Below, piece after piece: positions 23,060 to 36,734 of a stretch of 64,000 nucleotides of DNA; position 1 is the first letter of the stretch; every line of letters begins with the position of its first letter. Under the pieces are notes generated by a model. The model had not been told where the DNA came from, searched no databases, and saw only the letters and a list, made by a program, of their open reading frames with translations. The position numbers and the translations under genes are program-made. Source of the stretch: Takifugu bimaculatus. Taxonomy: Eukaryota; Chordata; Actinopteri; Tetraodontiformes; Tetraodontidae. Where the stretch lies: contig CP034976.1 in NCBI GenBank assembly GCA_004026145.2, positions 13,149,887 to 13,213,886 of the forward strand. The letters are read 5' to 3'.

Positions 23060-26000
23060 AGAGGGAATATTTCACTCTTTGAGTTCACTTTTGATCCAGA
23101 TAATGAACAGCTGCCTCACTGAAGATCTCCTTGATTGCCTGAAGTAAAATAAAGAATAACAAGGATGGCAAAGAATAACAAGGACTTTGGGATGTGTTTT
23201 GTTCCTGGCTCCAGTTTCTGCGTCAGCTTTTCTTACTAGTTTTCTTTGTCGCCGCACATTCAATGCAGTCGTGTTGTTTTCCAACCGCGTCGCGGTGGAT
23301 TTTTCCTGTAATCAATCAACCGATGACAATGGCAAAACAGAATAAAGAATATTTTTTAGAGAGATGAGCAGTCAAACCAGATGTGACCAATAAAGCGAGG
23401 GTCGGTCCTCGCCAGGACGTCCCCATTACTGCAGCTCTGAGCTCTGGTCAGAAACAGGCGTGTCGTGGTTGAGGGGAGGTTAAGGGATAATCCCCATGGG
23501 AAAACCGGCGCGTGAGCACTCGGGACCTCCAGCAAGTCACACCAGCAACGCAGGAGTCCTACGGCCGACTGCTTGAGTCAGAACCTTCAACCCTATCAAG
23601 CCGTTCTGGAGACGCCTGAAAATGGCTCTGATTGATACTGAGACCATTTGGAAAGACGAGTGGCCGAACATCCCAGATCCAGACGTGTGAGGGCATTTTA
23701 TCCGAGAAGCCCAGTGGCTGCAGGTGCATCCAGCTGTTCAGCTCAATACTGGGAAGGCAACATGGAGCGGGAGCCAAACACTTCTACGGATCTGTTTTCA
23801 CTCTGCTGTTCTGGAGAATTGATCGGAATGATTTTTGCACGAAATGTGAAAATTTGGAATTGTCAGAATTCTCGTGACTCCACCGTGGCAGCCTTGGACT
23901 TTTCTTTTGAGCGTCTTCTACCTGACCAGGCGAATCCCTTCTTTCATTTCTTCAGCGAAAAGCTGTCAAAATGTTGCCCAGAATGGATAATTGCGTTCTG
24001 ATTACAAGCCAGGAGCTTTTTGGGCTGATTATTTGTCTGCTTGTTCGAACCTTTTGATATTCCCACTTTCGCAGACACCAGATTGAAATAACGGCTAATT
24101 TCCCTCCCAGATACTTGACGGCATCGTTCCCACTGCCACACATGTCCAAACTACGATCAGACCACAAACATAGTCAAACATTTCATGTCTTGCCTGCGGC
24201 ACCATAATATTGGCACATTGTCTGGTTCCTCATACACGTGCACCAAGGCTGCGTCCTCGTCCAACAGTGTCCCAGGAATCCACCCTGGAGGCATCAGCAG
24301 TCCAGCACAGGACCACCAAGTGGACATTTACAGTCTCTAGCCAACCTGATGTGGGACTGTTGGGGGGGGCTAATACCAAGGGGGTATCCATGGAGGCCGG
24401 GGGAAAACACACAAGCTTCACACAGAGGTCGTGCCCTCACGGGAGCCCAAAGGCGGCGCTTTTGCCTCATTATAAGCTGAATTTCTGAGACGGCTTCGTG
24501 TCAATACTGTTAAAGATTCTTTTTGTCCCATGACGACGTCGTCCAATTGTATTTTCTAACCGCCACAATATCTGTGGACGAGAAAAACAACGGTTTGCTG
24601 TTTCTCTCCCTCCCCGCACACATAAAGCTGTGTAGCTCCCGTTGATGAGGGCATTCTTCATTTCCCAGACCAACCTGTGGTAATCACTCATCGTTTGTCT
24701 CTGTCCGCCATGCAGATATTCTGAGTATCGGATTAAAGGCCAAGAGAAAAGAGCCGTAGAGAGGCGCTTTCTCCCTTCTGCTTGTGTCTTTGTGTACCTA
24801 CATGCTAATGAATGCAACCCCATTGTGTCCATTTTTTGTCTTAGCTGGTGAATTAATTTGCTGTTAGTGTGCCTTTGCTTCATAGCAGCAGCCGTCTGTG
24901 TTTACCAGCTAATTATTTTGCATTAGCTACTTTTGGGGGGGGGGGCTGAGCTGTTTAATGAGTCACGGGGAAATCAGCTCAGCTAAGCTACGAGGAGGGA
25001 CAAGTTTTTGTCCTTTCGATCAGCTTTTCCGCCTCTTGTCGGTTGCCTTTTCATGATTCATCACTCTCCTCCTCTCTTTGCATTATTGCTGCTTTTTCAT
25101 TTGTTTTTCGGACTCTTTTGCCGATTTCTCCTTCACCTCTTGTTACCTTCTGTAAGTGACTCATTCCTGTTTCTCGCGCACTTCCTCAGCCTCTGGTAAA
25201 AGTTAGTGAATTCAGATTCCAAGGTTATGACTCCACTCCCCTGAGTAAATGAACGCCGCCTGACACAACAGTAAAATTGATGACCGCTTTATGACTAACT
25301 CAGCGGTCAATAATATGTCATAACCCCAAACTTCCCCATTACTTCCTGACATTTTGCAGGTCTAAAGAATTTACCGAGCTGCTTTAATGTGTAACTCCCA
25401 TTTAGGTAGAATAATGTCTTGTTTTCTTGTTTTCTGCATAAGAAACCTGCACTCTAACAGCACATTTAATATTTAACTAAAAGCCTGAGAAAGATGCTCC
25501 ATATTCATTTATTTTTTGTGCAGCCAAGCGATTTATGTTTGTCCTTCGAGGTTGTCCTCGGTGGACACGGTGGCCTCGCAGCGGGCGACGCTTAAACAAG
25601 TCCTGTTCCGAGAAAAACTAAAAGCACTTTATTTCACACACACACACGCGCACACACACAGTCTGGGCCCTAATGTGCTGTGAAGATGGAAGGCGTGCTT
25701 TTGCCTCCTTGTTTCCAGGACTTGGAGGGTAGCGGCGTGTAACATCGCACCAGCTTCCTCACATGCTGCCAGGAAATGGAAAACAAAGGGCTCGATACTT
25801 TCTGTCTCCCAAAGGTCATTAGTCATGTCTGAGCCAGGATCTGGCTCTGTGATTGGATACTCCACATGTCGAGGGCCTGCATCTAAATAACAAAGACGAA
25901 AGCCCAAACGGGGCGTAAAGGTTAGAGCGTGAAATCGCTTGTTAGGTGTTGGCTCAGTAGAACTAAAAACGTGATGTCAATCTCACACTTTAGCGTCTCC

Positions 26001-29000
26001 GTCAAACAGTAAATAATAATAATGGTGAGTTAAGCTTGTTGTCCTAATCTCTGCTAGTCAAACCCTTTATTCACCAGATTGAATTTGAGATTTTTCAGTG
26101 TCCTTGATTCAGGTCCAAAATCTTCGTGTAGCTCCTCTGATGAGACGAAGTATTTTTTAAAAAAAAACAAATTCTGAAAGAATTCCTCTAAAAAAGAAAT
26201 AAAAAGCTAAAATGATCCAAAGCAGAGACATGGGCACATCCTCCGGGGGACCAGCAGTCACATGGTTCTGCTGCTGGTGATTTATGAGCCAGACCTGGAT
26301 AAGTGGTTAAAGATGAAACAATCACTGGGAGCTAACATCCCACACCCATGTTACCAAGCAACTGTTCACTGCTGGCCCCTCATGCTGAGATCCTAGGGAT
26401 TTTCTGGGTGTGTTCAGCTGAGGAAAGATCCAGGATTACCCACCAACCTGCTGGAGCAACTTAAGTTCTCCTCAGGCAGGAGACAGGAAGTGGAAAGAGA
26501 AATAAACGGGGACCTTTGTGTCTTGTCATCCACAAACTGCAATTAAGCCACAACTATCTTCCATTTCCAGTCTGGGATCCTCTTTTCCTCTGGCTCACTT
26601 GTTCTTGCCCCCCCACCTCGCGCTCACTGACCTCCCCGGCCTGCTCTAAAGGCGCTGTTGAGTGAAATAAACAGCACGTTTGAAAAGAACAGATGCAAAA
26701 GCAGCAGCTAATTTCAATCATGTGTTATGGGCAGTAAATCTGATGGAGCCGGCTGAACACGTACCTCCATCCTTTCACCCCTCAAACGATGCAGATAAAC
26801 GTGTGTAGGTTTATATTTCACTCGTTATCATTAGGAAAAGGTTTCTCATTTGTGCTGGCGTGGTTGTGAAGACGCAACGCAGTCGAGTGTTTATTGGTTT
26901 GAGGCGACGGGGACGTCCTGGCGAGGATTCCTTTGGTACCAACGGGTCCCGTTCCGGGCTGTTGTCAGCCCTAATTGTCACTCTGCAGCTCTTTGTTCAC
27001 TCCAGTGTTTCCAATTAACTTATTAGCAATTAAAACATTGGACTAAAGTTTCTGCTCATTAATTTTCGCATGTACAGATTAATGGCAAACGTATTTATAG
27101 GCAGGCAAAACAAATCAAAAGAAAGATTTGTGATGGACTGTGAGTGAATCCCGCTAAGCTAATTAAAGTGATGAAACGAGCGAAAGGCATCTTCCTTTTG
27201 GCCACACTTGGACTCCAGCCAGCACGAGGGACACGCGACTGTTACACTAGTGTTTCTAAGAAAATCTCAAAATCCAGATGGCCACCAGCTCGTCAGACAC
27301 ACAGAGGAGATAAAAAGGAAGCTCCTGCCAAACCCTCTGTGAAAGGAGGTTGGACCATCAAGTATTGATCAAACTGTCAGGAAATTCTGATTAACGATCT
27401 GCCGACTAACTTGGCCCTCGTGCATCACAGGGTATAATTTTAATCATCATTTTTCCTAAGTGCAACAAAACCTCATAGAAAAAACAGACTGATGTTTCCT
27501 GGGAACATGAAAGCCCTGATCACAGGCTGGGGGGGGGGGGGGGGTGCAACAGTTATCAGCACCAACGCCAGTGGAAGGGCTCACGCCTCCTAATCGTAAT
27601 TATATGGGCGATCTTGGCTATTTTTAATGATGGGATGGCTGTTTAGTGGGAACGCGCTCTGATCTCAGCAGATCGGCCTCTTCTCAGTTGTGTTTTGTCA
27701 TAGAAACAGCAGCTGCTCATAAGTATTCATTAGCCCCACTTATGGATTAGTCCAGACCAAATGTGCCATTGCAGCTCCTTCCTCCACAACGCTGCCGGCC
27801 CGTCTCTGCCGTTGCCGAGCACCAGCCACAGCTGTTGAACCACACTTGACTCCTCCAGCAACAATGTTCTCGGGTGACGGCGGCTACATTTGTCCGACTG
27901 CTTTGTTCCTGTTAATGTTTATGGTTTGACCGCGGGTCTGCGGGATCAAACTTGCCCTTCGCTGATAAAACAGCGCCGAGCTCCTGCTGTCGGTGATCGT
28001 TATGGCGACCTGTGCCTGGATTCTGCAGACACCATTTTATCCTGGAGCCCTTGTGCTGTATCTGGTTCACGGCCGTGTCTCCTCTCCCACAGCCGATATG
28101 CTTCTTTTTACTTCTTTTTGCTTCTTTTTGCTTCTTTTTCTCCAGAGCTAAAGAGACGTCCGCCTCTCTCTCCCTCCCTCTCTCTCTCTCGATGGGAACA
28201 CATGCACTGTGTATCGGTTGCGTTATGTCTCCCATCCAGGACAGCTGCTCCGGCTGGCTATCCCTAAGATCTCCATACCCACACACACCCCATACACTCA
28301 TGCATACACACCGCTGAAGCTATAATTCACCCTCACTAGACCACCTCCCCTTCCCAAATGCACACATACATGCCGCCGCGCTCTTGTTTCCATTGACTCT
28401 GCCACGCCGTGTTGGGGGTCAATCATTCTGCCCCCCCCCCCCAATATTCTATCACTACAGCTGTGTGTCAGCTGCCAGCCTGTCCCGGTCTGGTCAGGGA
28501 TGGAGCTGAGACACAGAGGCTGGACAGGGAACGGCCTCTTCGCTCCCACCCTCAGCTGCCATACTGGTTTTCTTTGTGCGACCAGGAACCAGGAAATACT
28601 GAGAGTGATGAAAAAACATTAGTTTAGTGACCAAGAGCCTCATATTTCTAAACCGTAACAGTTGTAGTGAACTCCTGCCTTCCAGAGATGTTTCACACAT
28701 GTGAATGCAACGTTACACGATGAGCTGTCAGCGGAACGGCTCGGTCCGGCGGCGTCTCCCCGATCCCCAAAACGGACGGCGTTCTTTTCAACATGTGTGT
28801 CTAATCCCGCTCTTTGGGTCCTGCTACCTTCCTGCCTCCCTGCGCTACATATTTCAGATGTTTCTGGGCTCCAGCACATCTGATTCAAATACGAGCTGTC
28901 AGATTTAACTAGCTGTCAAGTTTAACTCAGAATCACCAGTTGGCGAAACTGCTTCAGTTTTATTTCTGCTGATAATATTAGATTATGCTCTAAACAGCTC

Positions 29001-29415
29001 CAGACTGGCTCGATCTGGTTCTGTTCAGACTCAACCTTGTGACATTTGTCTTTGTCTCCTGGTTTTCTTGCCTCTGTCTCCTTCAATCCTCCTGCAGCCG
29101 TTTGTGCCTCCAGGATCTCCGATCAGATCTGAAATATGTCTGCTTAAGCCATACATTCTGGATCAGTAATTTAGGGCATTTATTGTTTTAAATTCTAGGG
29201 AAAAAAAAGCAATCGCAGGAAGCTGCGGCAGAAATGAAAACTACATTTGTCTGAGCTCCGTTTAGAGAACATTTTCAGAGCAGTAACCATCCGACAGGCC
29301 ATTAAGGGTGGGGTTGTGATTCTGAACGTCCGCGTGTGTCCAAACCCCCATGAAGCTGGAATCAGCACCTTCTGCCAACAGATGCGCGTTGACGTCTGGC
29401 TGTGTTTTCTCCAGG
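19561..29415. other. Long noncoding stretch, possible DDR1 5' UTR intron
   Basis: No coding exon, RNA gene or mobile element was recognised in nearly 10 kb. Visible landmarks are an (ATC)n array at about 21389-21441, a mixed (GT)n/(GA)n run at about 22997-23060, a G run at about 27531-27544 and a C run at about 28431-28442. The open frames on both strands are short, overlap one another and show no family motif. If transcription starts near 18.5 kb, this is the first intron of DDR1. Confidence 0.4.
21389..21441. repeat. (ATC)n trinucleotide array
   Basis: About 17 ATC units lie in noncoding DNA. They read as poly-Ser on one strand and poly-Asp on the other, without coding context. Confidence 0.95.
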
Positions 29416-29472
29416 TATGCCTGAAGTGGCCCGTGCTTCTCCCGGCAGGTAACCAGGTGTGGTACTGCTGTC

Positions 29473-29572
29473 ATGGCTGTTCCGGCCCTGAGGCTCCTTC
29501 CTGTGGCCGTGCTGGCGTCGCTGGTGGCGCTGGCGTCGTCTTCAGAGCACCACGAGTGGCATTTCAACCCAG
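29473..29572 (+). CDS. DDR1: DDR1 coding exon 1, signal peptide
   Basis: The exon encodes MAVPALRLLPVAVLASLVAL followed by ASSSEHHEWHFNP, a typical cleavable secretory leader with a likely cut after the ALASS segment. The ATG context is tgtcATGg. Candidate 3' splice sites lie upstream at about 29415 (ttctccag) and 29448 (cccggcag), which agrees with a 5' UTR joined from a distant exon. The donor is ccag|gtacat, phase 1. Confidence 0.85.
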
Positions 29573-30083
29573 GTACATTATTACCTCCAAATTGTTCCAA
29601 TTTGTGTGCTCAACTCTGTTTTGTAATTGTCTCTGTTCCCACATCACTGTGTTTTTTAAAAGCTCACCTGATCACCCCCCCCCCCCCCCACACACACACA
29701 CACACACACACGTTCAGGGGCTTTGACATTCTCTGATTATGACAGTTTATTCTGTCTATCATCAGACTAACCTGCGTCCTTAAGTCATCTGTGAGCTAGT
29801 CATGTGTAACAGGAGGGGGAGACAGCGCCCCCCCCCCCCCCCTCTCCCCCAGTCATTTGCATTTATGAATTGTAATGCCGATGCTGGTGGTGAGCGTGAC
29901 GTATGTCGGCGATGTGCTGGCATGTGTGTCTCTATAGAATGGGAGAAATGAGCCTGTTCACGCTCAATGACTCCCTGTTGGCACAAACGTGCCTCAGCAT
30001 CGGTGTTACCGTGACCACGGAAATGTTTGGGAGAGGAGCGACGGACCTGTCCAGCGCTTGTGGATGAAACAATAAAGCTGGCA

Positions 30084-30138
<55 letters not shown>

Positions 30139-33100
30139 GTGGGGGGGGGGGGGGGCATTCCTGTCGTCTGACTCAATGACACAAACTTTAGCCGTTCAGA
30201 CGCCCACGCTGTTCCCACCTCGCCGTCATTAACCTTCCACCTCCTTCAGCATCGCTGTCAGAACCCCTTCTGCTTTTATCCCAATCCAGACCCCCGACCC
30301 CTCGCCCCCCCGCCCCCGCCCCCACTCCTGACTTCACAGAGGATAGATGGGTCATTGGGTAATCCCTGCCTGGGACCGCGCTATCGGGATCTGTTGATAA
30401 GAGCGTTGTCAGAGCAAAGTCACAGCAGATATCTGGAACCATCCCCCCCCCCAGTAGTGATCACCATAGCTGGGACGGCGCTGGTTATCTGGAGGCATGC
30501 AGAGGTGGATTGGTGCCGCACTGAGAGCTAGTTGGAAGGACAAAAAGGCAGGAAGGAGCTGAATGGAAGATGGGTCACATCTCGTAGGGGTTGCGAAATG
30601 GCCACATGAATTTTAATGTTTCTTTTATGCAGTTTTCAGGACAAACAGAACTCTCAGGAATAAGTTATGCGAGGCGCTGCTGTTATAGGTCACATGAGGA
30701 CAGACTGTCCCCCGCGAGCTTCTCAACCAAATTAGAGAGGAGGAAACATTTTATTTAGCGTTTGTATTCCTGATTCCCTCTGTGGGCTGCAGAGTCTGGA
30801 TGTTTTCTCAGAAATGACATAACAAATGACCCAAATGACTGCTGACGAGTTTAGAAGTGCGCTTCCTGTGATAAGAATGCTTCTCATGCCCTGGTATCCC
30901 CCCCCTGCAGCTCAGTGCCGTTACGCTCTGGGGATGGAGGATGGCACCATCCCAGATTCTGACGTCACTGCCTCCAGTGCGTGGTCGGACTCCACTGAAG
31001 CCAAACATGGGAGGTAGGAAGTCTGTGTGTGTCTGTGTGTATGTGTGTGTCTGTCTGTGTCTGTGTGTGTGTGTGTGTGTCTGTCTGTGTCTGTGTGTGT
31101 GTGTGTGTGCACTTTAAAAACCACAGTTATCAAGGGAGTGTTTCCTGTACTTATCGTGTGGTTACAATTTAAAAACAGTTATTTTCTTTGAGGAATACCT
31201 TTGGTATAAGCCTTAAAAGGGGGTTTTCACTGGTTCCGACCACGGCCACCCTCGCCGATGGGCGGCCAGCAGGCTGTAACTGTCCCCGTAACTGTCGCTG
31301 ATGGCCACAGTCAGGTCCTCGGACCTAGGAACGTGGGGCCAGATCAGTCAACGGCCCTGTGATGCAGTCCAGAGCGCCTTTATACGCCATCATCAGACGG
31401 TGACGCTGACGTCAAACAATGCAGACGGGATGTTTATTGTGATGGCTTCCACATGTTTAAGACGTTGCCTAGCGACGTTCATACAATACAGGAATGAAAA
31501 ACCTGGATTCTGAGTCATTTATATGATGGTTTTGCCGCTGCCTTGCAAAATAGAGAGAGCCGAAACCCACACGATCATTTCTTAATTTCAGGCCATCACA
31601 AAGTTTCATGTAAGCTACGTTCACTGTAGCTGGCAAACAGCTTTACTTTTAAACTTTTTTGGAGAAATTCTGCACAATTCTGACACCATATTTGTGGAGT
31701 GGAGCGGCAAGAGTAGTGCACGTACTTAATGAGGCTTTGTATGATGCCTGTTAGATGAGACTGGACAGCAATAGCATTTGTCTACACATGTGAAATCTAC
31801 TTAATTCAATTACCACCTTGTCTGTCGGCGGTCAGATTCAAGCCAATTCGGGCCTCAACCATAATATTTCTGTGTGTCAGAGCGTGTGTGTGAACTCATG
31901 TATTGGTGTGTGCTGGTGCGCTGGGCTGGGCCTGTTGGCTGAAGGGTCAGCCATGTGGAAATGATTATTAGTCCCAGTTCTCCTTAAGGCACGCTGGGGA
32001 CGCGCTAAGAGCGGAAACGGAGCGGTGGACGTTGAAAAAACCAAGTGAAAGGTGGAATACTGAAACGGTGTGTTGAAAGAGAAAAAATCATGTAGAATAC
32101 ACACAAAATATGTCAGGGAGAAAAGGACGTTAGCTCTTATTCAGAGGCGTTGGTCAGAGTCTTTGGGGAAATGACAAGGTAAGTGGGGACGGAGGAACGG
32201 GCCATCGGCTGGCGTTTATGTGTAAGACCAAAGAAAGAAGCAGGAGAAGCGCTCGCGGAACACTGCGTCGTATCGTTCATCCTGAACCCAATCGTGCACG
32301 GCTCGCTCCTCTTCAGTCCCCTCTTCCTCCCTCTCTAAGACGGCGCTTTTTGCTTTGAGGTGTCGTTCATCTGACGGGTTTCTGTGCTGCCTGAGCTCGG
32401 GCCACGCGGGGGAGGACAAACGTTAGCGCTCCAGACGCTGTCACCACGTCGAGGCGCTAATTAGCTGTGGTGGCTCGAGCTGCGACTGAGGTCCGCAGCA
32501 GGTTCGGTGGAGCCGCACTCGGCTCCCAGGCTCCTCGGCGAGCCAAGTCTGTGGCGCTGCTGTGGCCAAACCGTGGCGGCGGTGCGGACTTTGCTCCTCA
32601 AGTGGGATTAAGTGAAGGTCACAGTGAGTGGAAACATTTTCCTGGTGTGTGTTATGTGGTCTGCACCGGCCCGGAGCTGCGACTCTGAGTGTACCGGTCC
32701 AGAGACGCCGGAGGCCGTTCAGTGCTGCTGAGACGCCACATTGTGAAACAGCGGGAAAAAAATGTCGAACTTTTATGGGATGGTCAAGTCGCCCTGAGAA
32801 AGTGTGACTGGCTGGATTCATTCATGGCAGGAACGCCATGAGAAACAGGGCCGTCCTGCGACACACACACACACACACGTAGCAAAGATGACGCCTCAAG
32901 GGTGTGTTCAGCACCAGATTTTAAATTAAACTGGACCATTCTGGGGCGGGACGACGCGTCGCTCACACTCCTGACAACATGATTCTGATTGGTTCTGTCC
33001 ATCCTGCGTCCATGGTTCTGTCCATCCTGCGTCCGTGGTTCTGTCCATCCCTCGTCCGTGGTTCTGTCCATCCTGCGTCCGTAGTTCTGTCCTTCCTGCG

Positions 33101-36100
33101 TCCGTGGTTCTGTCCATCCTGGGTCTGTGGTTCTGTCCTTCCTGCGTCCGTGGTTCTGTCCATCCTGCGTCCATGGTTCTGTCCATCCTGCGTCCGTGGT
33201 TCTGTCCATCCCTCGTCCGTGGTTCTGTCCATCCTGCGTCCGTAGTTCTGTCCTTCCTGCGTCCGTGGTTCTGTCCATCCTGCGTCCGTAGTTCTGTCCT
33301 TCCTGCGTCCGTGGTTCTGTCCATCCTGCGTCTGTGGTTCTGTCCATCCTGCGTCCGTGGTTCTGTCCATCCCTCGTCCGTGGTTCTGTCCATCCTGCGT
33401 CCGTAGTTCTGTCCTTCCTGCGTCCGTGGTTCTGTCCTTCCTGCGTCCGTGGTTCTGTCCTTCCTCCGTCCGTGGTTCTGTCCATCCTGCGTCCATGGTT
33501 CTGTCCATCCTGCGTCCGTGGTTCTGTCCATCCCTCGTCCGTGGTTCTGTCCATCCTGCGTCCGTAGTTCTGTCCTTCCCGCGTCCATGGTTTTGTCCTT
33601 CCTGCGTCCGTGGTTCTGTCCTTCCTCCGTCCGTGGTTCTGTCCTTCCGCCCTCGACCCGACCCGCTTTAGAGGCTTTGATAACTCGTGCCTGTGTGATT
33701 TCTCTTATTTCTCTCTGTTTCTACGGCCTCGGCTCTTTAAAGTTTCCTTTCTTGTTTAGACGCCATCATCCTATTTTAGATGCAAATGTTGGCTTTCTGT
33801 GGAATTTGATGGGCCATATAAGGGAGTAGCGTCGAGAGTTACTGTTGTTTATATCGTCTTTTTTACTTGCTGATGCTACTCTGGGTATTGAAGCAGCCTC
33901 GTTTTGCACTGAAATGTTGGAAAAAAGTTTCTTTAAATGTTTGAATTGCTTTCAGGCTGAGTACTGGAGAAGGGGACGGTGCCTGGTGCCCTGCAGGTGC
34001 TGTCTTCCCCAGCGAATCAGAGTATCTTCAGGTACCTCACCTCCTCCCACCCGACTTATACTTTTCAATTTAATGCTCAGAATAATACCTTCTGGAGGAA
34101 ACTGAGATAACGTGATGTAAATCCTGTTTATCAAATATTAAGCATCTTAGCTTAGCATAAAAGCTAGAACCAGACATGCTCCATTGATACCAACATTGTA
34201 GATATCTAATTAAAAGATCTGTCTTACACTTTTGCTAAATAATGTCAGATTGCTTAATGATGATGTAAAAATGATCTTTAGTGGCTGTTTCAGCAGGCTT
34301 TTTGCAGCTTTTTAAAACATCTCAGTCCACTCCTGCCAAACCTGTTCAGATGATGAATTGCGTAAAGCTGCTCCACTGGAGTCGGACATGAAAACTAGAA
34401 ATAAAGAGCAGATGATGAGGCAAATATATCTCGTTTAACTGAAGTTGTCTCGTATTTCTACTGAGTTCAGTCTCATACAAACGGACATAAAGTTGCATGT
34501 TTATGAGCTTTTCTGCAGAATTATGTTCCTCAACCTTTGTGTGGTTTGGTTTCCTGCAGGTAGACCTGCATAGGCTCCACTTCCTGGCTCTGGTTGGTAC
34601 CCAGGGCCGTCATGCCGATGGCCATGGCCAGGAGTTTACCCGTAATTATCGTCTCCGTTATTCCCGAGACGGCGTGAAATGGCTCACGTGGACGGACCAT
34701 TGGGGACAGGATGTAAGCAGCACACGACAAGAGGGCAGATCTGACTTTATTTTCACGTTTCTACAGACGAGGAACAAGAAAAATCCATCAAAACACCTGC
34801 AAAGCTTTCTGGCTCTCGGAGGCATCTTAGTAGAACAATGAGTGGCCTGTTGAGAGATGAGGCAGCGTCTTATCGCGTTTGTCCAGGGTCCAATCATTTC
34901 CATGGTGATTAGTCTGCAGCCCTCTTTTGGCGTATGATAGCAAAGGAACTCAAACGCACCGCGGTCACTGTTTGCTTTTCCTTTGCAGGTCTATCAGAAA
35001 AAACTGCTCTGCCAAGGTTGCCCTTGCAATAACTGCTGGTTTTAATACAGTTGGCTTTAAAGATTAAGAAAGTTCCTTTGAACTCATTTTTTGGTTCAGC
35101 ATGAATGCCAAGCGGGAGCCTGTGGGCAGCAACAGATGGGAACGTTCTCGATGTGTCAACGTCTGTGTCTCTGTTAGGTGGTGTCAGGAAACCAGAACAC
35201 CTATGATATTGTGCTGAAAGACCTGGGGCCTCCTATTGTGGCACGCATGGTGCGCTTCTACCCTCTGGCTGACCGGGTCATGAGCGTGTGCCTGCGGGTG
35301 GAGCTCTACGGCTGTTTATGGGACGGTAAGTGTCAGTGCACGGACAGAATAACCCCCCCACACACACGCTGGCAGGTCCAGGCACGCTGGAGCTAGATCT
35401 TCATGCATGGTGCTGTTTTGCTTGATGCTGATGATCACGTGCACCAACCATATATCCCAGCTTTCGCAGTCTTTGCATTCAATTGAGAGCCAAACGGGGG
35501 GTTGGGGGGGGGCTGCGTGATAAATGTGGGTGGGCTCCATGCCTCCAGAAGCACAGCGTCGACTTGCAGAGTATTTATCGGCGGCCTGCCTCCTCTCCTG
35601 CCCTGTCCACCTCCCTCCGACAGAATCGAGCGGCCTGTAAATCACAGCTGTCACTGAGGCTGAAACCTGCAGCTCCCGGTCTGCAGGAAGACTTTCTTTC
35701 TGTTGTAACCCGATCCTTTCAGGACTAACTGATAACAGAACACGCCGTTTCGGCCTCGGGGAACGCGTGTCCACACCTCCCCGTCTTTTCAGAACCACTT
35801 TACAGGTACACAACGTGCGCACTTCCGCAGCTCTGTGAGCAGAGTGCAGTGAAGCTGGAAACCCCACATGGATGATTGTTTATTGTGATGGAGATGGGAA
35901 TATTACAGCGCACGTTGCTGACGTCACTCAGACAGTTGAGGGGTTGAATTTCCTGTGTTAATTGTGTCAGGCAGCCTTTTGTTGGTTTTACTGGCCCAAA
36001 ACCATCTGCAGACACCGTCAGAGGCAGCGGCTGCAGTGGAAGATTGTCTTTTCATACATGATGATGAATGGTTTCATCCTCAAGCACCTTTCAGAAAATC

Positions 36101-36703
36101 GAGCTCTTCAGATGTGCCTTGTGTCTCCCGTTCAGACGGCCTGGAGGCCTACACAGCCCCAGTGGGCCACATCATGCACCTGTCAGGTATTCCCATTAAC
36201 CTGAACGACTCGACCTACGATGGGAGCACCGAGCACGGGTGAGAAATGCTCTTTTTCTATTGTTACTCATCTCCAAGCATTCCCGTCCAATATGTGCATG
36301 ACCTTGGGCATTTTGCTGCTTTCGTCTGGCAAACCTGAGGCTTAAAAACCAGAAGTGACATTTTCAGCTCTGAGTGAAGCCCCATTTCTGCACACCGCTC
36401 ATCATATCTGTGCATGTTGAAGAGGAGGGATTTCAGCCAAATCCCCTGTTAGAAGATTATTCTGGTGTCATTTCTTACTCCCTGTGGGATTTCAGGCGCG
36501 TTCCCCGATCATAATGTTTTGGCAAGAAGCATAGGAGGGGGGGTTTACAAGGAACTGGGTGGGAAGGGGGCTCCACGCTTAAATGTGCGCTTAATGGGGC
36601 TGAAATGTTTTGCTAGTGGGTGATGTAATCCAGCCGTATTCGTAGCAGATGTCTGCTGCACACGTGTGTGTATGTTCGCGTGCCTCATTCAGTGTTGGGA
36701 CCC

Positions 36704-36734
<31 letters not shown>

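Noticed and set aside
23632..24488. Several open frames of 80-117 codons on both strands
   Set aside because: They overlap in multiple frames, with no family motif, splice structure or compositional bias; consistent with chance.
32784..33588. Long minus-strand frames (up to 256 codons) with a 23-residue repeat
   Set aside because: They are produced entirely by the 23-bp minisatellite inside DDR1 intron 2. Equally long frames exist on the other strand, and there is no start or splice context.
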